Assembly: GCF_030580935.1 (NCBI RefSeq) | Contig: NZ_JAUQOM010000002.1 | Location: 310,001 to 374,000 of the forward strand | Source: Sphingobium cyanobacteriorum | GTDB taxonomy: Bacteria; Pseudomonadota; Alphaproteobacteria; Sphingomonadales; Sphingomonadaceae | Length of the DNA stretch: 64,000 nucleotides | Direction of reading: 5' to 3' | Shown: positions 9,965-18,647 of the stretch, piece by piece | Layout: every line of letters begins with the position of its first letter | Position numbering within the stretch: position 1 is the first letter of the stretch | The notes under the pieces: model-generated | Databases searched by the model: none | The model's input: only the letters and a program-made list of their open reading frames with translations | What the model was told of the DNA's origin: nothing | Position numbers and translations under genes: made by a program

Positions 9965-11142
9965 GCATTTCCCGTCACTTCGTCCTGGCCGCCGGCGGGA
10001 CGGGTGGACATATGATTCCAGCCCATGCCGTGGCCGAGGAACTGATGGCGCGCGGCCATCATGTCGCGCTCGTCACCGATGAGCGCGGGGCGAAGATCCC
10101 CGGCATCTTCGATCATGCGCCGGATAACAGGGCGCAGGTCCATGTCATGCCTGCGGGGCGCATGACGAAGAATCCGGCAAGCTGGCCCGGCGCGCTGAAG
10201 GCGATCTGGGCCGGCCGCGCCATGGCCCGTCGCCTCAACGAAACCTTTCGCCCGACCGCCGTGGTCGGCTTTGGCGGCTATCCCGCCATGCCCGCGCTGC
10301 TGGGCGCGCTGGCCGATGGCATCCCGACCGCCATCCATGAACAGAATGCCGTGTTGGGCCGGGTCAACCGGCTGCTGGCGGGCCGGGTCGATGCGATCGC
10401 GACCGCCTATCCCGATGTCGAGCGGCTGAAACCCGGTCATGCCGCCAAGGTCCATCTGATCGGCAATCCGGTGCGCGAGGAAGTGAAGCAGTTGCGCGAG
10501 GAGGAATTCCCCGCGCTGACCGACGAAAGCGTGTTCCGGGTGCTGGTGATCGGCGGCAGCCAGGGCGCGACCATCCTCTCCAGCGTCGTGCCCGAAGGGC
10601 TGTCGATGCTGCCCGTCGCGCTGCGCCGCCGCCTGCAAGTCACGCAGCAATGCCGGGCCGAGGATATCGAGCGCGTGCGCAAGACCTATGCGGAGATGGA
10701 AATTCCCGCCGATCTCGCCACCTATTTCAACGACGTGCCCGAAAAGCTGGGCTGGGCGCATCTGGTGATCGCGCGGGCGGGCGCGTCGACGCTGGCCGAA
10801 CTGACCTGCGCCGGCCGCCCGGCGATCCTGATCCCGTTGCCCAGCGCCATGGACGATCATCAGACCGCCAATGCGAAGGAAATGACCGAGGCCGGCGGCG
10901 CGCGCACCATCCCGCAGGCGCGCTTCACCGCGGTCGAACTGGCCAAGCAGATGCAGAAGATGGCGATGGAGCCGGGCGCGCTCCAGAATGCGGCGAAGCG
11001 CGCGCGCAGTTGCGGCCGCCCCGATGCCGCGCGCGACATGGCCGACCTGCTCGAAAGCATCGGCCACGCGCCTATCGTCAACGATCCGGTGCGGGTCGGG
11101 CCGATGCCGACCACGCTCAATCTGGCGGGGGTGCCGGCTTGA
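9961..11142 (+). CDS. murG: Lipid II synthase MurG (GlcNAc transferase)
   Basis: 393-residue GT28 glycosyltransferase that transfers GlcNAc from UDP-GlcNAc to lipid I on the inner face of the membrane. The N-terminal glycine-rich loop AAGGTGGHMIPA begins at about residue 10. GFGGYP and HEQNAVLGRVN follow, and GGSQGA opens the C-terminal Rossmann domain. The start is ATG 9961, overlapping the ftsW stop. A longer in-frame start at 9877 lies inside ftsW and is rejected. The gene is followed by a palindromic repeat rather than a direct overlap. Confidence 0.96.
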   Translation: MSISRHFVLAAGGTGGHMIPAHAVAEELMARGHHVALVTDERGAKIPGIFDHAPDNRAQVHVMPAGRMTKNPASWPGALKAIWAGRAMARRLNETFRPTAVVGFGGYPAMPALLGALADGIPTAIHEQNAVLGRVNRLLAGRVDAIATAYPDVERLKPGHAAKVHLIGNPVREEVKQLREEEFPALTDESVFRVLVIGGSQGATILSSVVPEGLSMLPVALRRRLQVTQQCRAEDIERVRKTYAEMEIPADLATYFNDVPEKLGWAHLVIARAGASTLAELTCAGRPAILIPLPSAMDDHQTANAKEMTEAGGARTIPQARFTAVELAKQMQKMAMEPGALQNAAKRARSCGRPDAARDMADLLESIGHAPIVNDPVRVGPMPTTLNLAGVPA

Positions 11143-11157
11143 CGTGCGCACGCCACA

Positions 11158-11247
11158 CGCATCCCAGCGAAGGCTGGGATCGCCCTTGTCTTTTTTCCGT
11201 CGCTCTCGAAGAAAAGAGAGACGCCAGCCTTTGCTGGCATGACGACA
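11158..11247. repeat. Palindromic repeat (family B) between murG and murC
   Basis: The 124-base gap contains two small perfect hairpins, 11161-11168 pairing with 11173-11180 and 11223-11228 pairing with 11233-11238. They lie at either end of a larger imperfect inverted repeat with an A/T-rich centre. The flanks carry the CATGACGAC and GCCAGC...GCTGGC words also seen at 47490-47582 and 61987-62071. This fits a REP/BIME-type intergenic palindrome. It may fold in the dcw transcript and affect murC expression. Confidence 0.8.
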
Positions 11248-11266
11248 GTGTTTCGGAGTTTATCGC

Positions 11267-12706
11267 ATGAAGGGTGTCGGCACGGACATCGGCACGATCC
11301 ATTTCATCGGCATCGGCGGCATCGGCATGTCCGGCATCGCCGAAGTGATGCATAATCTGGGCTATAGCGTGCAGGGGTCCGACGTGGCCGAAGGCTATGT
11401 CGTGGAGGGATTGCGCGCCAAGGGGATCAGGGTGATGATCGGCCACAAGGCCGAAAATCTGGGCGACGCCGCCGTGGTCGTCACCTCCACCGCGATCAAG
11501 CGCGGCAACCCGGAGGTCGAACTGGCGCTGGAAACCCGTATCCCGGTGATCCGCCGCGCCGAAATGCTGGCCGAACTGATGCGCCTGAAATCGACCGTCG
11601 CGGTGGCGGGCACCCATGGCAAGACGACGACCACCTCGATGGTCGCGGCGCTGCTGGACGCGGGCGGGGTGGACCCGACCGTCATCAACGGCGGCATCAT
11701 CAACAGCTATGGGTCCAACGCGCGGCTGGGCAATAGCGACTGGATGGTGGTGGAGGCCGACGAGAGCGACGGCAGCTTCCTGCGGCTGGACGGCACGATC
11801 GCGGTCGTGACCAATATCGATCCCGAACATCTCGACCATTATGGCAGCTTCGACCGGGTGAAGGACGCCTTTGTCGAATTTGTGGGCAATGTCCCCTTCT
11901 ACGGCGCGGCGATGCTCTGCCTCGACCATCCCGAAGTGCAGGCCATCCTGCCGCGCGTGCAGGACCGCCGGATCGTCACCTATGGCTTTTCGGCGCAGGC
12001 CGACATTCGCGGCGAAAATGTCCAGCCCATCCCCGGCGGCAACCGTTTCGACGTGCAGATTCGCGAGCGCGACGGGTCGATCCGCCGGATCGAGGGGATC
12101 GAGATGCCGATGCCCGGCCGCCACAATGTGCTGAACGCCATGGCGGCGATCGGCGTGGCGCTGCAAATGGGTATCGACGACGCGACGATCCAGACCGGCT
12201 TTGCCAAGTTTGGCGGCGTGAAGCGCCGCTTCACCAAGGTCGGCGAAATCGCCGTGGACGGGGGCACCGCCACCGTCATCGACGATTATGGCCATCACCC
12301 GGTCGAGATAAAGGCGGTGCTCGCCGCCGCGCGCGAAGGCCTGTCTGGTTCGGCTAATGGGGGCCGGGTCATCGCCGTGGTCCAGCCGCACCGCTTCACC
12401 CGCCTGCGCGACCTGATGGATGAATTCCAGCAGGCGTTCAACGATGCCGACATCGTCTATGCCGCCCCGGTCTATACCGCTGGCGAGCAGCCGATCGAGG
12501 GCGTCGACAGCGCCGCGCTGGTGGCCGGATTGAAGCGGCGCGGGCATCGCCATGCCTCGACCGTCGCCGGCGCGGACGATCTGGCGAAGGCGATCGCCGC
12601 CGACATCCAGCCCGACGACATGGTCATCTGCCTGGGGGCAGGGGACATCACCAAATGGGCGGCGGGCCTGGCCGCCGCCGTCGCCACGGTCAAGGAAGCC
12701 GTCTGA
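11267..12706 (+). CDS. murC: UDP-MurNAc:L-alanine ligase MurC
   Basis: 479-residue Mur ligase that attaches L-alanine to UDP-MurNAc, the first step of the stem peptide. The N-terminal nucleotide motif GIGGIGMSG is at residues 15-23, the ATP loop GTHGKT at 115-120, and DDYGHHP in the central-to-C-terminal region is a MurC signature. It restarts the operon after the palindromic repeat. Its TGA overlaps the ATG of the next small gene. Confidence 0.96.
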   Translation: MKGVGTDIGTIHFIGIGGIGMSGIAEVMHNLGYSVQGSDVAEGYVVEGLRAKGIRVMIGHKAENLGDAAVVVTSTAIKRGNPEVELALETRIPVIRRAEMLAELMRLKSTVAVAGTHGKTTTTSMVAALLDAGGVDPTVINGGIINSYGSNARLGNSDWMVVEADESDGSFLRLDGTIAVVTNIDPEHLDHYGSFDRVKDAFVEFVGNVPFYGAAMLCLDHPEVQAILPRVQDRRIVTYGFSAQADIRGENVQPIPGGNRFDVQIRERDGSIRRIEGIEMPMPGRHNVLNAMAAIGVALQMGIDDATIQTGFAKFGGVKRRFTKVGEIAVDGGTATVIDDYGHHPVEIKAVLAAAREGLSGSANGGRVIAVVQPHRFTRLRDLMDEFQQAFNDADIVYAAPVYTAGEQPIEGVDSAALVAGLKRRGHRHASTVAGADDLAKAIAADIQPDDMVICLGAGDITKWAAGLAAAVATVKEAV

Positions 12707-12903
12707 TGTTCGAACTGTTCGCCGTTGGCCTGGAAATGCAGAAGCGCATGATCGACGCCCAGATGCAGGGCGTGGAGGCCGCGCGCGACATGGTGGACGC
12801 GGCCCGGCATCAGGTCGAAACCAGCCTTGCCGCGACGCAGGCAAATGAAGCGGGGATGAAGGCGGTGAAAAGCTGGATGAACCTGTGGGGCATCCGCGCT
12901 TGA
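12706..12903 (+). CDS. Unknown 65-residue helical protein inside the dcw operon
   Basis: A small frame starting ATG 12706 within the murC stop (TGATG) and ending TGA 12901-12903, overlapping the TTG start of murB. The 65-residue product is nearly all amphipathic helix, with repeated Met, Gln and Ala and regularly spaced charged residues, ending in a Trp-containing tail. There is no signal peptide or membrane segment. It loosely resembles phasin-type helices, but I cannot assign a family. The coupling on both sides and the matching codon use argue for a real gene expressed with the Mur ligases. Confidence 0.7.
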   Translation: MFELFAVGLEMQKRMIDAQMQGVEAARDMVDAARHQVETSLAATQANEAGMKAVKSWMNLWGIRA

Positions 12904-13799
12904 CGGCGACCATCGCCCTTCCGCCGGTGCGCGGCACGTTGAAGGCCGATGCCCCGTTGGCCCCGCTCGTCTGGTTCAAGGCGGGCGGCGCGGCGCAATG
13001 GCTGTTCGAGCCGAAGGATGCGGACGACCTCTCCGATTTTCTGGCCGCACTCGATCCGGGGGTGCCGGTGATGGCATTGGGCCTCGGCTCCAACCTCATC
13101 GTCCGCGACGGCGGCGTGCCGGGCGTGGTCGTGCGGCTGGGCAAGCCCTTCGCCAAGGTGACGGCGCTTGATGCCACCACGCTGACCTGCGGCGGCGGCG
13201 CATCGGGCATCCTGGTTTCCTCCACGGCACGCGACAATGGCATTGCCGGGCTTGAGTTCCTGCGCTCCATCCCCGGCACGGTCGGCGGCTTCGTGCGGAT
13301 GAACGGCGGCGCCTATGGCCGCGAGACGTGCGACATATTGGTGGAATGCGACATCGTCCTGCGGTCGGGCGCGCGGGTGACTCTGTCCAACGCGGACCTT
13401 GGCTACACCTATCGTCATTCGACCCTGCCCGATGGCGCGGTCGTTGTGTCGGCGACCTTTCGGGGCCATCCCGGCGAACCGGCCGCAATCCAGGCGGAAA
13501 TGGACCGCATCGCCGCCGCGCGCGAGGAAAGCCAGCCGCTGCGCAGCAAGACCGGCGGATCGACCTTCAAGAACCCGGATGGTCACAAGGCTTGGGCTTT
13601 GGTGGACGAGGCGGGCTGTCGCGGGCTGCAACTGGGCGGCGCACAGGTGAGCGAGAAGCACACCAATTTCCTGCTGAACACCGGAGAGGCCACCAGCGCC
13701 GACATCGAGGCGCTGGGCGAGGAAGTCCGCCGCCGCGTCAGGGAAAAGAGCGGAATCGAATTGGAATGGGAAATTCAGCGCGTGGGAAAAGCCAAGTGA
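12900..13799 (+). CDS. murB: UDP-N-acetylenolpyruvoylglucosamine reductase MurB
   Basis: About 299-residue FAD enzyme that reduces UDP-GlcNAc-enolpyruvate to UDP-MurNAc with NADPH. Motifs include VWFKAGG near the N-terminus, GLGSNLIVRDGG for FAD binding, GLEFLRSIPGTVGG in the core and GSTFKNPDG in the C-terminal substrate domain. The start is uncertain: TTG 12900 gives an overlap with the upstream stop and the N-terminus LTATIALPPVRG, while GTG 12885 would add five residues. The stop overlaps the GTG of ddl. Confidence 0.95.
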   Translation: MTATIALPPVRGTLKADAPLAPLVWFKAGGAAQWLFEPKDADDLSDFLAALDPGVPVMALGLGSNLIVRDGGVPGVVVRLGKPFAKVTALDATTLTCGGGASGILVSSTARDNGIAGLEFLRSIPGTVGGFVRMNGGAYGRETCDILVECDIVLRSGARVTLSNADLGYTYRHSTLPDGAVVVSATFRGHPGEPAAIQAEMDRIAAAREESQPLRSKTGGSTFKNPDGHKAWALVDEAGCRGLQLGGAQVSEKHTNFLLNTGEATSADIEALGEEVRRRVREKSGIELEWEIQRVGKAK

Positions 13800-14746
13800 C
13801 TCGTGGCCCCTGGCATGTCGCCGTCCTGATGGGCGGCTGGTCGGCGGAGCGGCCCGTATCGCTTATGAGCGGGGAGGGCGTGGCCAAGGCGCTGGAATCG
13901 CGCGGCCACACCGTCACCCGCATCGACATGGACCGCAATGTCGCCGCGCGCCTGGCTGAAACCAGGGCGGACGTGATCTTCAACGCTCTCCATGGCGTCC
14001 CCGGCGAGGATGGCACGGTGCAGGGCATGATGGACCTGATGGGCCTGACCTACACCCATAGCGGCCTTGCCACATCGGTCATCGCGATCGACAAGCAACT
14101 GACCAAGCAGGCGCTTGTCCCCCACGGCATCCCCATGCCCGGCGGCCATATCGTGCAAAGCGAAAGCCTGTTCACGGCCGATCCGCTGCCGCGCCCCTAT
14201 GTGCTCAAGCCCGTCAATGAAGGCAGTTCGGTCGGGGTCGCCATCGTCACGGCGGAGGGCAATTATGGCAACCCCATCGCCCGCGACAGCGTGGGGCCGT
14301 GGCAGGATTTCCCCGAATTGCTCGCCGAACCCTATATTCGTGGCCGCGAACTGACGACGGCCGTGCTGGGCGACGAGGCGCTGCTCGTCACCGAACTGCG
14401 CCCGAAGAGCGGCTTCTACGATTTCGACGCCAAATATACCGACGGCATGACCGAACATGTCTGCCCGGCCGATATCCCGGACGAGATCACAAAAGCCTGC
14501 AAGGCGCTGGCGCTGCGGTCGCACCGGTTGCTGGGCTGCAAGGGTGCGTCGCGGGCCGATTTTCGCTGGGATGACGAACAGGGTATCGCGGGGCTGTATC
14601 TGCTGGAGGTCAACACCCAGCCGGGCATGACCCCCTTGAGCCTGGTTCCTGAACAGGCGGCCAGGCTCGGCATTGACTATGCCACGCTGGTGGAGACTAT
14701 TGTCGAGGAAGCGCTGAACCGCGCCGGGGGTAAACAGGATGGCTGA
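13796..14746 (+). CDS. ddl: D-alanine:D-alanine ligase
   Basis: 316-residue ATP-grasp enzyme that makes D-Ala-D-Ala for MurF. The N-terminal VLMGGWSAERPVSLMSG motif, NALHGVPGEDGTVQG, the ATP-grasp segment KPVNEGSSVGV and the C-terminal LLEVNTQPGMTPLS metal and substrate motif are all present. The start is GTG 13796, overlapping the murB TGA; a longer frame upstream lies within murB and is a shadow. The stop overlaps ftsQ by eight bases. Confidence 0.96.
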   Translation: MTRGPWHVAVLMGGWSAERPVSLMSGEGVAKALESRGHTVTRIDMDRNVAARLAETRADVIFNALHGVPGEDGTVQGMMDLMGLTYTHSGLATSVIAIDKQLTKQALVPHGIPMPGGHIVQSESLFTADPLPRPYVLKPVNEGSSVGVAIVTAEGNYGNPIARDSVGPWQDFPELLAEPYIRGRELTTAVLGDEALLVTELRPKSGFYDFDAKYTDGMTEHVCPADIPDEITKACKALALRSHRLLGCKGASRADFRWDDEQGIAGLYLLEVNTQPGMTPLSLVPEQAARLGIDYATLVETIVEEALNRAGGKQDG

Positions 14747-15680
14747 GGCACGGATCAGGCGCGGCGGCACCGCGCGACTGAGCAGCGCGAAGGGGCGGGC
14801 GACGCGCGGGCGTGGCCGCACCCTCAAGCGACAGAGCAGCCTTGACCGGCTGATCGAATGGCTGCCCGTCAGTGAAGCCACGCTCCAGCGCATGGCCAGT
14901 TGGGCGATCGTCGCCATCGTCGGCGGCGTTGCCGTCACCATCGCGATCTTCATGGGGCTGCCTGGCATGGCCCGGCAACAGGTGGCCGATCTTGCCGCCC
15001 GCGCCGGTTTCGAGGTCGAGAAGGTCGAGGTGCGCGGCGTCGAGCGCATGGACGAACTGCCTGTCTATAATATCGCGCTGGGCCAGGTGGATCGTTCCAT
15101 GCTCTCGCTCGACCTGCCCAGGGTGCGTTCCGAAATGCTGCAACTGGGCTGGGTCAAGGATGCCCGTATTTCCCGCCGCCTGCCCGACACGCTGGTGGTC
15201 GACATTGTCGAGCGCGATCCGGTGGCGGTGTGGCAGCATGGCGGCAAGCTGCATCTGATCGACGTGGCCGGCGTGGTGTTGCAGTCGGTGTCCGCCAGCG
15301 CGATGCCCGACCTGCCCCTGGTCGTCGGTCCCAATGCCAACCGCCAGACCGCCGGCCTCAACCGGCTGATGGAAAATGCCCCGGCTCTCAAGCCGATGCT
15401 GGCCGGCGCCACCTGGGTCGGGAACCGCCGCTGGGACTTGCGCTTTCAGTCGGGTGAAACCCTGTCCCTGCCGGAGGGTGACAAGGATTCGGCGTCCGCG
15501 CTGGTCAATTTCGCGCGGATGGACGGGGTGAACCGGCTGCTGGGCCGGGGCATCGTCAGGTTCGACATGCGCGATCCCGACCGCTTCGTCCTGCGCCTGC
15601 CGCAGGGGCAGGTGGAAGAAAAGTCGGCCGGCGCGGCGGCCGGCAGCGCCAGTGCGCCGGTGCAAGGCGAGGAAGGCTGA
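14739..15680 (+). CDS. ftsQ: Cell division protein FtsQ
   Basis: 313-residue bitopic divisome protein. A very basic cytoplasmic N-terminus of about 50 residues precedes one membrane segment at about 53-75. The POTRA domain follows at about 90-160, containing KVEVRGVERM, and then the FtsQ beta domain with LPDTLVVDIVERDPVAVWQ. FtsQ recruits FtsL and FtsB and regulates FtsWI. It overlaps ddl by eight bases and lies five bases before ftsA. The last 25 residues are low-complexity Ala/Gly. Confidence 0.95.
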   Translation: MAEARIRRGGTARLSSAKGRATRGRGRTLKRQSSLDRLIEWLPVSEATLQRMASWAIVAIVGGVAVTIAIFMGLPGMARQQVADLAARAGFEVEKVEVRGVERMDELPVYNIALGQVDRSMLSLDLPRVRSEMLQLGWVKDARISRRLPDTLVVDIVERDPVAVWQHGGKLHLIDVAGVVLQSVSASAMPDLPLVVGPNANRQTAGLNRLMENAPALKPMLAGATWVGNRRWDLRFQSGETLSLPEGDKDSASALVNFARMDGVNRLLGRGIVRFDMRDPDRFVLRLPQGQVEEKSAGAAAGSASAPVQGEEG

Positions 15681-15685
15681 AGTCC

Positions 15686-16972
15686 ATGGCGCAGCCCAAG
15701 GTCGAAAAGCTGATCACCGCGATCGACATTGGCTCCTGGAAAGTGTCGGCGCTGATCGCCGGTCGCACCGACACCGGCGAACTCGCGATCCTGGGCACCG
15801 GCCAGCGCGAAAGCCGGGGGGTGCGCCGGGGTTTCATCGCCGACATGGAGCGCACCGAACTGGCCGTGCGCGAAACGGTGGAACAGGCCGAACGGGTCGC
15901 TGGCACCAATATCGAGGATGTGTGGGTCAGCTTTTCGGGCGGCAGCCTGGTCAGCGATGTCGTCACGGTCGAACGTGACATGGCCGGCTATCGCATCGAA
16001 CAGGCCGATATCGACGACCTGCTCACCACCGGCCAGCAGGGCATCGACCCCGATGGCCGCGTCGTCCTCCATGCCCAGCCGACCTGTTTCACCATCAATG
16101 GCAAGGTGCCGGTCAAGAAACCGCTGGGCATGCACGCCGATCTGCTGGGCGTCGACATTCATGTCGTGCTGGCCGACGGTGCGCCGCTCGCCAATCTCGA
16201 CCTGTGCGTGCGCGGCGCCTATCTCAACGTCAACTCGATCGTCGCCTCGCCGATCGCGACGGGCCTTGCCTGCCTGTCGGAGGAAGAACGCGATCTGGGC
16301 GTCGCCCTGGTGGAGATGGGCGCGGGCGTCACCAATGTCTCGCTTTATGCCGGGGGGATGCTGGTCGGCCTTCACTCGATCCCCTTTGGCGCGTCGGACA
16401 TTACCGACGATATCGCTTCGGCCTTCGGCATCCGCCGCAGCCAGGCGGAACGGATCAAATGCTTTTACGGTTCGGCGATGCAGAATCCGCGCGATTTCCG
16501 CGAGATGATCGAGATCGCGCCGCCCCATGGCGAGGTCGCGACGGCGGGGCAGGTCGCCGGTCCCAATGCGGAAGGGGGCAAGATCACGCGCGCCGCCCTG
16601 GTCGGGGTCATCTGCGAACGGCTGAACCAGATCATGACCGAAGTGAATGGCGCGCTCGCCGGCATGGGCTTCAATACGCCCACCGGGCGGCAGGTGGTGC
16701 TGACCGGCGGCGGCGCGGAAATGAAGGGGATTGCCGATTATGCGCAGGGCGCGCTGGGCCGCGCGGTGCGGGTCGGGCGGCCCAGGGGCTTGTCCGCCAT
16801 GCCCGAAGCGCATAGTGGCCCCGCCTTCGCGACATTGGCGGGTCTGGCGCTTTACGGCGCTTCCAACCCGGTTGATCTCCGCACGATGGCGCCCGCGCCG
16901 CAGACGGTGCATCGTATCGGCGCGCCGCTCTGGTGGCAGCGGATGATGCGGGCGATGAAGACCAACTATTGA
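15686..16972 (+). CDS. ftsA: Cell division protein FtsA
   Basis: 428-residue actin-fold ATPase that tethers FtsZ filaments to the membrane. The phosphate-1 loop region ITAIDIGSWKV begins near residue 10, and the SHS2-type 1C subdomain follows at about 80-160. LVEMGAGVTNVSLY is phosphate loop 2, and VVLTGGGAEMKGI is the adenosine motif. The C-terminus ends in WWQRMMRAMKTNY, an amphipathic basic helix of the membrane-targeting type. It is five bases after ftsQ and 106 bases before ftsZ. Confidence 0.96.
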   Translation: MAQPKVEKLITAIDIGSWKVSALIAGRTDTGELAILGTGQRESRGVRRGFIADMERTELAVRETVEQAERVAGTNIEDVWVSFSGGSLVSDVVTVERDMAGYRIEQADIDDLLTTGQQGIDPDGRVVLHAQPTCFTINGKVPVKKPLGMHADLLGVDIHVVLADGAPLANLDLCVRGAYLNVNSIVASPIATGLACLSEEERDLGVALVEMGAGVTNVSLYAGGMLVGLHSIPFGASDITDDIASAFGIRRSQAERIKCFYGSAMQNPRDFREMIEIAPPHGEVATAGQVAGPNAEGGKITRAALVGVICERLNQIMTEVNGALAGMGFNTPTGRQVVLTGGGAEMKGIADYAQGALGRAVRVGRPRGLSAMPEAHSGPAFATLAGLALYGASNPVDLRTMAPAPQTVHRIGAPLWWQRMMRAMKTNY

Positions 16973-17044
16973 ATGAATTTGTACGAAGACGAAATTAGGT
17001 GGTGAATCCGCTATTTTCTGGTGTTAACGATTGATGACGGTATC

Positions 17045-17062
17045 GCTTCCTGACGAGGAAGC
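17045..17062 (+). promoter_or_regulatory. Hairpin in the ftsA-ftsZ leader
   Basis: GCTTCC at 17045-17050 and GGAAGC at 17057-17062 form a perfect 6-base-pair stem with a 6-base loop, a few bases before the ftsZ ribosome-binding site (AGGGAG at 17065-17070) and 16 bases before the ATG. The 106-base ftsA-ftsZ gap is the second longest in the dcw cluster and may also hold an ftsZ promoter, though I see no clear -35/-10 pair. A role in ftsZ translation is inference. Confidence 0.35.
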
Positions 17063-17078
17063 TGAGGGAGCAGAATAT

Positions 17079-18524
17079 ATGAGCATTGAAATCAGCCCGC
17101 CGCATGTGGACGAACTGAAGCCGCGCATCGCGGTCATCGGCGTCGGCGGAGCGGGCGGCAATGCCATTGCCAACATGATCGCCGCCAGTGTCGAGGGGGT
17201 GGACTTCATCGTCGCCAACACCGACGCGCAGGCGCTCAACAGCTCGCCGGCCGAACGGCGCATCCAGCTTGGCCCGCAGATCACCGAAGGGCTGGGCGCG
17301 GGATCGCGTCCCGAAATCGGCAAGGCGGCGGCGGAAGAAACCATCGCTTCGGTCGAGCAGGCGCTGGAAGGCGCGCATATGTGCTTCATCACCGCCGGCA
17401 TGGGCGGCGGCACCGGCACCGGCGCGGCCCCCGTCATTGCCAAGGCGGCGCGCGATCGCGGCATCCTGACCGTCGGCGTCGTGACCAAGCCCTTCACCTT
17501 CGAAGGCAATCGTCGCATGAAGTCGGCGGAAGCGGGGATCGAGGAACTGCAAAAGCATGTCGATACGCTGATCGTCATCCCGAACCAGAATCTGTTCCTG
17601 ATCGCCAACCCCAACACCACCTTCAAGGAAGCCTTCCAGATGGCGGACGAGGTGCTGCAACAGGGCGTGCGGTCGATCACCGACCTCATGATCATGCCGG
17701 GCCTCATCAACCTCGACTTTGCCGACGTGCGTTCGGTGATGGGCGAAATGGGCAAGGCGATGATGGGCACCGGCGAAGCCGAAGGCGACGGCCGTGCGCT
17801 CCAGGCGGCGGAAAAGGCGATCGCCAACCCGCTGCTCGATGGCGTGTCGATGCGCGGGGCGAAGGGCGTCATCGTCTCGATCGTCGGTGGCGACGACATG
17901 CGCCTGATGGAAGTGGACGAGGCCGCCAACCATATCCGCGAACTGGTGGACCCGGACGCGAACATCATCTGGGGCAGCGCCTTCAACGACAATCTCAATG
18001 GCAAGATTCGCGTGTCGGTGGTCGCCACCGGCATCGACAACGAAATCGGCAACCATGCCGCGCCGTTGACCCAGCCGTTCAGCTTCGCCAGCCGTCCCGC
18101 CGTGTCCGTGCCCCAGGCTGCTGCGCCCAAGCCGGCGCCGGTCGCGCCGCAACCCGCCCCGGTTGCCGCGCCACAGCCGGCGCCCGAACCTGCAACGCTG
18201 GAACTGGATGTGCCCGAAGCACCCGCTCCGGTTCAGCCGACGGCTGCGCCCGCGCCCTTTTCGCCGCCCCGGCCGGCCGCGATCTTTTCCGATGAAGACC
18301 CGGATCAGGATGAACTGGTGCTGGGCGCCGACAGCGCCGAAGCGCCTGTCCCGGCCGCAGCCGCGCCGGCCCCGGCCGCGCCTGCGCCGCGGGTCGCGAC
18401 CGGCGGCACGTTGTTCGAACGGATGGCAGGGCTGACCCGTGGCCATGAAAAGGGACCGGGCGCCGACGACAGCGCGCCGGGCGTGGATATTCCGCGTTTC
18501 CTCAATCGCCAGAACAACCAGTGA
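17079..18524 (+). CDS. ftsZ: Tubulin-like division GTPase FtsZ
   Basis: 481-residue FtsZ that polymerises into the Z-ring. The tubulin signature GGGTGTG is at residues 109-115. The globular core ends at about 320, followed by a long Pro/Ala-rich disordered linker of about 120 residues. The C-terminal peptide [10 protein letters not shown] is the binding site for FtsA and other partners. The start ATG 17079 has a clear AGGGAG site; an upstream in-frame ATG at 17031 would add 16 acidic residues and is less likely. A terminator hairpin follows at 18557. Confidence 0.97.
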   Translation: MSIEISPPHVDELKPRIAVIGVGGAGGNAIANMIAASVEGVDFIVANTDAQALNSSPAERRIQLGPQITEGLGAGSRPEIGKAAAEETIASVEQALEGAHMCFITAGMGGGTGTGAAPVIAKAARDRGILTVGVVTKPFTFEGNRRMKSAEAGIEELQKHVDTLIVIPNQNLFLIANPNTTFKEAFQMADEVLQQGVRSITDLMIMPGLINLDFADVRSVMGEMGKAMMGTGEAEGDGRALQAAEKAIANPLLDGVSMRGAKGVIVSIVGGDDMRLMEVDEAANHIRELVDPDANIIWGSAFNDNLNGKIRVSVVATGIDNEIGNHAAPLTQPFSFASRPAVSVPQAAAPKPAPVAPQPAPVAAPQPAPEPATLELDVPEAPAPVQPTAAPAPFSPPRPAAIFSDEDPDQDELVLGADSAEAPVPAAAAPAPAAPAPRVATGGTLFERMAGLTRGHEKGPGADDSAPGVDIPRFLNRQNNQ

Positions 18525-18556
18525 TCGTCCGGCGCGCGCCCGCGCCGTGACCCTGC

Positions 18557-18601
18557 AAAAGCGCGCCATCGGTCCCCTGGGGCGATCCGGCGCGCTTTTT
18601 C
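18557..18601 (+). terminator. Rho-independent terminator closing the dcw operon
   Basis: AAAAGCGCGCC at 18557-18567 pairs with GGCGCGCTTTT at 18589-18599, giving an 11-base stem with a 21-base loop and a run of T at the 3' side. It starts 32 bases after the ftsZ stop. The flanking A and T runs make it usable on both strands. Confidence 0.8.
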
Positions 18602-18647
18602 ATGGGGCCAATTCCCCATTCATCCTGAAATCGGCTAGAGCGCGCTG

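Noticed and set aside
11158-11247. Reading the repeated hairpins as a CRISPR array
   Set aside because: The copies are far apart, palindromic, not regularly spaced and without cas genes.
11117-13279. A 720-residue open frame on the - strand opposite murC
   Set aside because: It lies antisense to murC, the 65-codon gene and murB, is full of Arg, His, Gly and Pro typical of antisense frames in GC-rich DNA, and has no family motif.
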